Positions 50,401 to 60,076 of a stretch of 64,000 bases of DNA are shown here, one piece after another. The position numbers and the translations under genes were made by a program. Source of the stretch: Mermis nigrescens (lineage: Eukaryota; Nematoda; Enoplea; Mermithida; Mermithidae); contig JAVLUZ010000157.1 in assembly GCA_036768485.1 (NCBI GenBank), positions 8,457,474 to 8,521,473 of the forward strand, given 5' to 3'. The stretch's first letter is position 1. Every line of letters starts with the position of its first letter. Under the pieces are notes generated by a model. It was not told the DNA's origin and searched no databases. It saw only the letters and a program-made list of their open reading frames with translations.

Positions 50401-51129
50401 TCCCATGGCTACTGCGTAGCTAACTTGCTACTTTTTCAATTGTTTTTCGGTTCAATAGTTTATTTCAATCTGCAGGCAGCAGAATATACTTCGATATTTT
50501 GCGTTGCTTAGAGAAAGTGTGATTTTTAGCAGATTTTGCGACTTTAGGTAGCTTTTTCCTAGTCCCCACCTTTTACATCCTTAGCAATCCACAACCCAAG
50601 TGTATTCGTCTTTTTTGTTCCATCGGAGCATTTTTCTTTGTTATCGCTTAATAGTTCAGGGCCCGGTTTCACCATAAGTTTACGAGTCCTAAGAGTCCTA
50701 CGAGTTCCGTTTTACGGGATAATCGGGTTTCACAATCTTTTTACGAGTTACGAATTACGACTACGAGTTACGAGTAACGAGCAACGGGTTAAGAGTTCGT
50801 ATTATGAGGGTTTCAACAGGGTTTCCGTAGGACTCATAAAAACTCATTTTTTACGCAGTACTTTTCGGACCTTTTTAACGAGTACTCGTAATAAAATGTA
50901 TATCTTTTCTGTTGCGTATGACATTCTTCATTAGTCATTGTCTCTGTTTTAAACAGCATAATTATGTAATTAATTGCAGATTTTATGCCGCACGATAGAA
51001 AAGCATAGAAAGTGTTAAGAAATGTTCGGGATTTAGTCAATAAGAATTAATAGGCTTCTCAGAAAATTTATAACTTTAAATAAAAACGAAAATAATAATA
51101 TTAGTAATAATAATAATAACGATAATAAC

Positions 51130-51170
<41 letters not shown>

Positions 51171-54100
51171 AAAAACTAATAATAATAATTATTATTATTA
51201 CTATTATTATAATACTATACCAATAATAATAATAATAATAATAATTATTATTATTATTATTATTTTTATTATCATCATTATAATTATAATAATAATTTAT
51301 AAACGAAATCAATTAAATCAGATTCAACGACGTTACGAAGCTAAAAGTATATCACAGCGTATTATTTCAATTTTCAAATTTAACAAATCATTCTTAGTTG
51401 TCATTAATAAGTACATAAAATATGCAGTCGGCTCTTTTCCGAAGGGAGGACGATAAAATTCTAATTTTCAGAAATCTAATCAAAAATGTCTGATTTCCGC
51501 AATTCATGAAAATATGTCTAAGTGATTGTAATATTTTTCATAAAAAAGCTGCGAACATTACTAACAAGGGCAAGAGAAATAAAATTTTGAATTACTACTC
51601 AACAATGCAGCTTAAGAATCGAATTTTATGGGATTTCTCTGAAACAATTTTTGAGAAAATATATTATTTTTTCAATGCTAATCTTCTTACCCTTTACATG
51701 TGCTGCCAGTATATGTATTATATAGGTGTGTGCACGAAAGTGAAACAAATTGAGAAAACACAAATCAGAAAACTATTAAACGCACTAGTCTGCCACTTCT
51801 TTACGAGTCCTAAGGACCTCTTTTTGATCCGTGATAATATTACGAAATTTACGAATCTTTTCACTCGTAACATTCGATCGTAATATCTGGTGAAACCGCC
51901 CAGTCGTTATTCGTTAGAAAAACACTCGTAAAAAAGTACTCGTAGAACTCGTAACTCGTAGCCCGTGGCTCGTAAATCTCAGTTTTTGGTGAAACGGAAA
52001 TTTGTAGCACTCGTAGCCCGTACTCGTGAAACCGTCACCCGTAACTCGTAACTCGTAGCTTTGTGGTGAAACCGAGCCCTAGAAGCTTTTTGAATAAAAA
52101 GCACATGAAATATGAATCCTACGCGAAGCGCCGAAAAATGCGCCAACTCAAAATCTCCTCACGGACAGTATCTGTCCGGCTGACCCTTGAGCGCAGGTAA
52201 TATCCGTAACATAATACAATATAATATCACATAACAGCTGTGAGCATAACTACATAAGAAATATTATCAATTAAACAAAGAGTGTCAGAAAAATGGATGT
52301 ATAAAAAAATGAACAAAAACAAATTACTTATGAATGATGCATTACAGAAAAGACATTCAATTGCACAAGAAAATATCTTTAAAAATAAGCATCAATTCAA
52401 ACGACACTCGATGATTATGTTAAAGTATAAATTATAATAGTACAATTGCTTAAATAATATTAATATATACAACAGACTTGTGCCTCAAACCCTGGCTTTT
52501 GGACTAGAACTTGTATTAAGCCTTTCAAGCTTTTTCTCACCAAGTATAATTAAAAACAGAAGGTTTTTTGTCACTTCTTTCCTGACAATCGGCTAACCCC
52601 TAAAGAAAATCATTTGAAGCCTCTAATGCTCGTATAAACATTAAATTAGACCTTTAGTGTAAACATTTTCTGAAAAATCAATCGAAAACATGCCGACTTA
52701 ATTGGTAATTGTTGCCGTGTTACCTGAAGATCCCGCCACCATCAACACCGGCTTCAGTGGCTCCTGCCCAGTTTCTCATAGAAATTCGCAACACTTGCTT
52801 CAGGTTAGTAACTAAAAAAGCAGAGATTCGAATTTTCAGATAATTTTCGTTCGGATAAGTAAAAAGAAGGTTATATTGATAAAAATAAATAAATAAAGGG
52901 AAGAATTAATATTAATGAAAAATAAGTAACTTATTAGGACGAATGGAGTGGAAGAATCAATTAATAAGAAATAAATTGATAAGGGGAGTGAAGTCTATAA
53001 ATTTCGTATGATTCGTCCGTCTCAAAAATAATGCATTAAACGTTCCGTCAGCTCGAAATCGCCGGACAATACCTGTTTGCTGACCTTTTAGAAGGGGAGT
53101 AATCATACCTGGGCGTGGGGGTTGGGGGTATGCACTCTCCCCAGAAACTAAAATACCCCCCAGAAACCAAAATACCCCTTCCCAGAATTTTTTTGTTTTT
53201 TTCGCATTTTTTTGAAGCCAATGGATAGTGCTCGATAAGAAACGTTGAAAATGATGTTTTTTTCCGCCATACCACCATTTTTAAGGTCATTTTTTGACTT
53301 TTGAAAAATCTTGCACCCCCAGAATCTTGATGCCGCCCACCTATGGGAGTAATACCCCCTCATCCCCTCTGTATATGAATGTCTATCAGCAATCGCAACC
53401 TAGAAACTGAGAACGTAAATGTTTTTTACTATTTTGAGGAGATAATTCATCAAGTGAATCTTCGTAAATGCGATTTCGGCTGACCGTTATTGGAATTCCT
53501 GGCGACCAAACCATTGATCGACCGTTGCTAATTTTATCTTGCAAAGTCAGCTGATAGAGGAACTGAAGGAAATTGATTAATTAGTAAAAAAAATTGAAAA
53601 ATGAGCAAAAAGATCAGAATTATACATATTAGAATGACAAAAAAGAAAAATGACAAAAGAAGCGACAATGTAAAACGCAGAAATAGAGCCGGAAGGACGG
53701 GACAAAATTTACTGATGGGAGCCGAAAATTTTGAGGTCAGACATCTCGAGAACCATTAGGAGATAAGCAAAGATAAAGGCATTTTTGAGCGTATTTTAAT
53801 GAGCCCTATCAATGGTAAAGAAAAATTTCAAGAACAAATTTCAATAATCTTCACTCTATTTAATACTCATATTACACAAATATATCGTTCAAACAATCTA
53901 CACAACTGATTTCTCATCATACAGTCGACGAATAATTTTTTAACTTCTGTCTTTGTGGTTGGTCTTTGCGATTTACAAAGAAAAACAATATGGAAATTAA
54001 ATAATTTGGCGCGAAGCGCTGAAAAAATTTGACGTGATCTACATGTGTAACTCAAATTTGAGCGGTTTTGGGCGGGCTAGAAAACAAAAACGATAGATGA

Positions 54101-57100
54101 ACGATAAATTCGGCGCGAAGCACCGGAAAATTCTAAGTTTACTAGCTCAAACGTACGTTAAAAACCTGTTTTGGTGGTGTTTTGAGTCTACTTCAAGAAT
54201 TTTTCTTTTTTTCTTACTTTGGGAACCCTTATGTATTTCAAAAATTATTTTTCATTTCCGGGGTAAGGGAACCGCCTCGACCCCCCTGAATACGGACCTG
54301 ATCGTGCCACATACCTATAAATAAGCATTAGTACAGTAAGAAAATACTGGAAAAAAGGAAACAATGTAACAACAAATTCGCAGTTTTAAAGTCACCCATA
54401 TAGCAGTAATTCTAGGAGTGAGCAAGACTCTAGGCTGTTAACCAACTTGTTGTTCGAAACTATTTGAAAGCTCAAAAGCTAAGTTTTTTGAAGATGGAAA
54501 TAATATCTGGACGACAAATAAAGCTTCGACCCGTCCAAGTTTTGGCTCTAAAACACGATCCCCTAAAACTCAAGTGGTCTAAAACTGGGTGAGGTAATTT
54601 GATCCGATTCTCAGTGATAGCCTGTCCTACGACTGGACTGGCATGGGATATTGCAGAGCTTTGATGGAACCATACATGATCTGGGGTTTCATTCCCCCCG
54701 GAAAATTTTCAGCCTCCTCCAGACGTCTTATTGGGGGGTTTGACCCCCTCACAGAATGGTAACTGATTCCCCGCAAAATGACTGCGACCCCCCTAAATTG
54801 TCGATTTTTTTTGTAAAAGTTGGTAAAAGTTGCAAAAAGTGTGCCGTTTTAAGCATGCACATATATTTTGACTATATTTTGTTCAATTTACTCCTCAATT
54901 TTTTAAAATTTTTCTGGAATTTTTTTACGTTTTTATGTTTTAAAAAGAACAAGCTTTATCTGAAACGTCAAAAAACAGTGTTTTGACGTGTACCCTTCGT
55001 TTTTTAGCCCAAAAAAGACACTTTTCAAAAATTTCTTGGGCCTGACCCCCCCAGAATTCCCATGCTGTACATATATGGCCCCCTCCCCGGAAATTTTTTA
55101 TCCCTCACCTCCCAAATTTTTTCACCTCCACACAGAATTAAGGATTTTCCGAAAAATTCCAAAAAGTTTGTGAAAGAAGCTGTTTTAAGCGTTTTTAGCT
55201 ATCTTTTTGCTCAAAAGCGTATACTCATTTTGACTATTTTTTTAAAAAAATTTTTAAAATATTTTTATGCTTTAGAAAGATACAGCGCACGGCAAGTAAC
55301 GAACGTTTGAGACTATTGCGAGGGAAGGTTTTTTCTATTATTTTTTCTAAAAGCGATGCATGTTCACACGTAAATTAGAGAAATTTCGATTAAGATAAAA
55401 GAGAAGCACAGATGAACCTTAATTTTTCACAAAAAAATGCCACAAATAACAACTTAAAAAATATACCCAAAATTTAGACTTAGCAGGAAAAATTGATTTT
55501 AAAATTATATGTTATACGCTTAACCGAACAAAAATTAGACGGCCGTTTTTCCCAAAATCGAAAATTCCGAAAACGTATAATGTCTGAATAGTGAACGAAT
55601 AATAATCTTAATTGTTGACACTAAATTCAGGGTAAAACGTTATTTTTGACTGCAAATCGGAATTTGTGAAAAGTCTATAGAACTGTAAAGGTAACTCTTT
55701 CGAAAATAATGACAAAGAAGAGTCCTAAATTGTCGTATATGGGGAAACATGTATAATCTCGAAATTAGTCGTTATCCCCAAAATTGAAACAGTGGTAGGA
55801 ATCACATATGTACAGAGTTGGTTTGAAGAACAGTCAAAGAAGTCTTTTTATGCAAAAAACTGGTATAAAGTGCTAAATTAGCGTTAAAACCAGGTTAATT
55901 TAAATTGTTTGGTTAATTTCGATCACTTTCTGAGAATTTTTGATTTTTATTTATTTTGGCCATCATTTTGTCTCATTTTTCCAAGAAAATTTTCTCTAAC
56001 CCTCACGCGCATATCTGGTGAAAATCCAAGATTTTCAGATTGGAACAGATGTATGGGTGAATGCATACATGTAAGAGTAACGGGGTTGGAGATCACCCCA
56101 CCCAAAGTTAGTCGTCCCCAAAGCCAAAAAATTTTGACCGCCCCCTTTTTGGAAAGAAATGAATTTTCGGCCTTTTTTAGGCGATTTTAGCCGAAAATTA
56201 AAGGTCATTTACCCACCTCTAGTGATCGACCGGGGCGACTTTTTTGGCCGGGGCCGGGCGGTACCGGGGCTGGAAACAAATCCCCGGCCCCGGCCCGCGG
56301 CCGGGGCCGGGGCCGGGGCTGGCCGGGGTCAGACAAGGAAAATATTATTGCATGACACATACTTGGGGTGGGAGGCATAGGAAAGAAATAATGAGCGATT
56401 GCTCCATTCAGTAGTAAATGGCTTTTCATATCAAGTTTTATTACTATTTATGTCACAAAAAAACAAATTTAGTCTAGTGTTTCATTGTCTGAATCATCAA
56501 TAAGGTCTATGTCGCTGCTATTAGCACACTCTGTATCATTCGAATCTTAGCTACGGCTACTGCTGCTGTAGCAATTGGATGCAATAGGTATTGGATGTAA
56601 TAAATGAGACATCACACATTCCCATATGGGGGAGGGGTATTACCCCTCAGGGTCCAAGACACAAGTCACTGTCAGACGATTTTTGGTGAAAACCTCTTGA
56701 ATTTTTTGAACTTAATTTTTTAGTATGGCTAAAGTGTACCTAACTATTAGAATTTCACGAAGTGATACATTATTTTATTATGTGAGCTAGAGTAAATAGA
56801 TAAACTATCACTATAAAACATGCATGTAATCGCTTAAAATTTTATGAGGTTCCCTCAGTATACCTACATGTAACGGCTGGAAATCTAGGGTAGGGGTCCC
56901 GCGCCATTTTTAGAAGGAGGGAGTTAGCGACTAGATCAAAAATGGTAAAAACACATAAAAATAGCCAAAAAAGCACAGGCTTTCGCCAAAAAATGGGGGA
57001 GGGTGGTTAAATATTTTCTGACTTTCAAGGAAGTTCGGGGCTTCAAAGCGGAGATGGGGGATGGCCCAAATCCTCTGTCACATGTATATTCCTCGGCTAT

Positions 57101-60033
57101 TTTCAGGGGAAGGGGGGTAAGCGGCTCCATTTTTGCAGCCGCTTACCCCCCCTTTGAAAATCTTTAAAATGGTAGAATTTCCAATAAGGAATTCTACACC
57201 TTTTTACAGTTTTTGTTCTTCAAAAATCTTTGTACATGTACAAAGACGGTCCTGAAACGTCTATGTACATCAGCAAAAATCTTCCCCGAATACAAAAAGA
57301 CCGTGCTTCTAAATGTGATAATTCGTTCGGCCTGAATTTAGTTGATAGTTCGGCGCGAAGTGCCGAAATTTTTATGAGCTTCTGATGGAATTCACACATA
57401 AAACTCGACTGAGAAAGCTAAAACAACTTGTACTACAAAAATGAGAAATATTACAAAAATTGTAATATGCGAATTAAATCTTGTAATAAGCAACACTGCG
57501 CTTAGAATGGAAAAATGGAAAAATGTCAAATATTCAGGAACCCAAAAATTAGCCAAATACACTACTAAAGGTCGAAAAACTATGTTCTACTACCACACTG
57601 AAATCGTTAATGTACCATATTAAAGTATACAAAAATTTGCATATACAAAAGAGTGTTTTTTGTATTCGCCAAAGATTTTTCCCGATGTACAAAGACCAGG
57701 ACTATCTTTGTACATGAACAAAGATTTTTGGGAAGATAAAAACTGTAAAAAGGTATAAAATTCCAAAAATTTTTCGGCATTCCCCTCCGATATGATAAAT
57801 TGTCTGTCCTATACATCTTTTAAATGGCAAAATTTAAATTTAGAATGCAGAAATGTCAAATTTTTAGGCGCTTCGCGCCGTTTTGATACAATTTTAGTAA
57901 TTCTTGGCGTTAGAAACTCAGAAATTAGCTAAAATATACAATTAAAAGTCAAAAGACCCTGTTTTGCCACTAATTTTCTGGTCCTCCAATTTGGGATTTC
58001 ACCCCTCCCTCAACTCTGGACCCTAGGAAACTATTTGAGACATATTTAGTTTATCGGATCGGACGCGATTCTGCAGCATAGTTTATATTCGCCTATAATT
58101 AACCTCGGTCCTAATAACTATTACACAGGAAACGCGTTTTAAAGCACACGGTTCCCATTCAAATGAATGTAAAAGTGTTTTTTGTAGAAATAGTTTGTTA
58201 AAAACGTACAATTTCTAACTAGAAATAGAACGTATTTGTCAACTCTAAATCTTTTAGCCATAGCTATGAATGAATGAGTTAAAAGTAGCATTTAGTTTAA
58301 ATAAGTTAAGTGGAGGAATCGAAAATATGCAGATTTTCCTGAACATTCATTCATTAAAAGCTCATTTATACACAGTAGAAAACTTATGACAAGGACTAAG
58401 TAAGTATACATATGGTCTAATCAGTACAGTTCTCAAAATTAACACTTGCTCATTGATAAATAAGTGCCAGTATCACAGCCTGTACAAAATACGAATTACA
58501 CTAAATTTTTCCCCGGCCCCGGCCATTTTTTGACCTTGCCCCGGCCGGGGCCGGGGATGCTGAAAAATGGCCGGGGATTGCCGGGGCCGGGGCCGGGGCC
58601 CCGGTCGATCACTACCCACCTCCCCTCCTTAAAATAGCCGGGGACCTCAACCCGAAAATTTCGAGCCGTTCCATGTATGGCTGAATGTGTACGTAAACAT
58701 ATAAGATAGAAATGAGTCAGTCGGAGATTACAATTCTCCTGCGATTAGCGCTGTTGGCACAGGATCGAATCGGACAGAAAATAAAAATAAAAGTTCAATT
58801 AGGATGTTAAATAGAGCAAGAGTCCTTCTCATTGTGGAAAAAAGTCAAGGCGCAATAAAAAGGCAAGAAAGCAAAAATATTACATTACCGTAACGCGTTC
58901 TTCGAATGGGATGAGAAATGGAACTTTTCTCAAAACTGTCATTGTTCTTAGATCTTCCAACGATAAGCCCTGTTTTTCTTGTTCTACAAAAATATTCGAG
59001 AATAAAAGTATTACAAAAAAAGATCTTACACATACATATTCGTGAATGGACGTTGATAAAATATATCAACTGTACACACGTGTAAAAGCGTACATACATG
59101 AGCGCAGCGTTTTTTTGTACAAGGTCCGTTTGTATATGTAAAAATATGGTCCCCAAAAGTCTTTGTACATTTTGTACAAAAAAATTTTGGGTACTATAAT
59201 ATGGTACAGTAGCGATTTTGGTATGGCAAAAACAGAGTTGTTCGACTTTTGGTAGTGTATTTCAGCTAATTTCTGGGTCTCTAAGGGCAAAAATCACTAA
59301 GAATCGTCTTCAATTACTCATTTCGGCGCGAAGCGCCGAAAATTTTTGCGAATTTCAGACCTTTATTGCAATTTTTGTATTCTAAAGAATCTTTATACAT
59401 TTACAAAGACGGTCCCGGAGAGTCTTTGTACATCGGGAAAATCTTTGCCGGGTACAGAAAAACCGTGCATGAGCGAAATTCAAATTCTGGGGTCTAAAAA
59501 CTTTCAAGTCGAAAAGTGACGAAAATTGATGTTAGGACCAATAGAAGCAATAAACCTATTTTTTATTTTCCGACCTTTCACATCAATCTCCATGGGCATA
59601 GAAAAATTGCGAAAAAAATAAGATCAATTTAAAAAGTTTATTTCAGGAAAGTCTAAGCTCAAGAAGGATAAGTTTAATTTTGAATCGAATTAATTGTTAA
59701 TTTTGGCCGACTACTAAAAATCATCAACGAGATTCAAGAATGAAGAATGATTTTCATATAAGTAAGTAAGGAGACTATTGCGAAAAAATAAATAGCTTGC
59801 GGGATTTTCCATATTGCTACGTATTGCTACAAGCTGTACTGTAATAATACCGTATGTTGTAGTATATTCGCAAGACTTGCTGAAATAATATTGTTGAATA
59901 TATAAATAGACTAAAGAGTGCATTAATTAATTAATGAATTATAAATGAATAACGATTGATAATGAATAATAACATAATAATAATTATAATAATTATAATA
60001 ATAATAATAATAATTATTATTATTATGATAATA

Positions 60034-60076
<43 letters not shown>

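Larger units (their letters stand above)
44102..52723 (-). other. 8.6 kb intron of the UBE3C-like gene, all repeats
   Basis: Between the DGGGIF and REF exons. It contains large repeat copy 2 with nested insertions, the giant inverted repeat and the ACGAGT-rich TIR element. No exon is required here by phase. Confidence 0.75.

Noticed and set aside
51076..51312. Open frame of Asn/Ile/Tyr runs
   Set aside because: It is the translation of an (AAT)n tract.
56220..58614. Autonomous hAT transposon
   Set aside because: Ends and duplications are clear, but no transposase frame is present.
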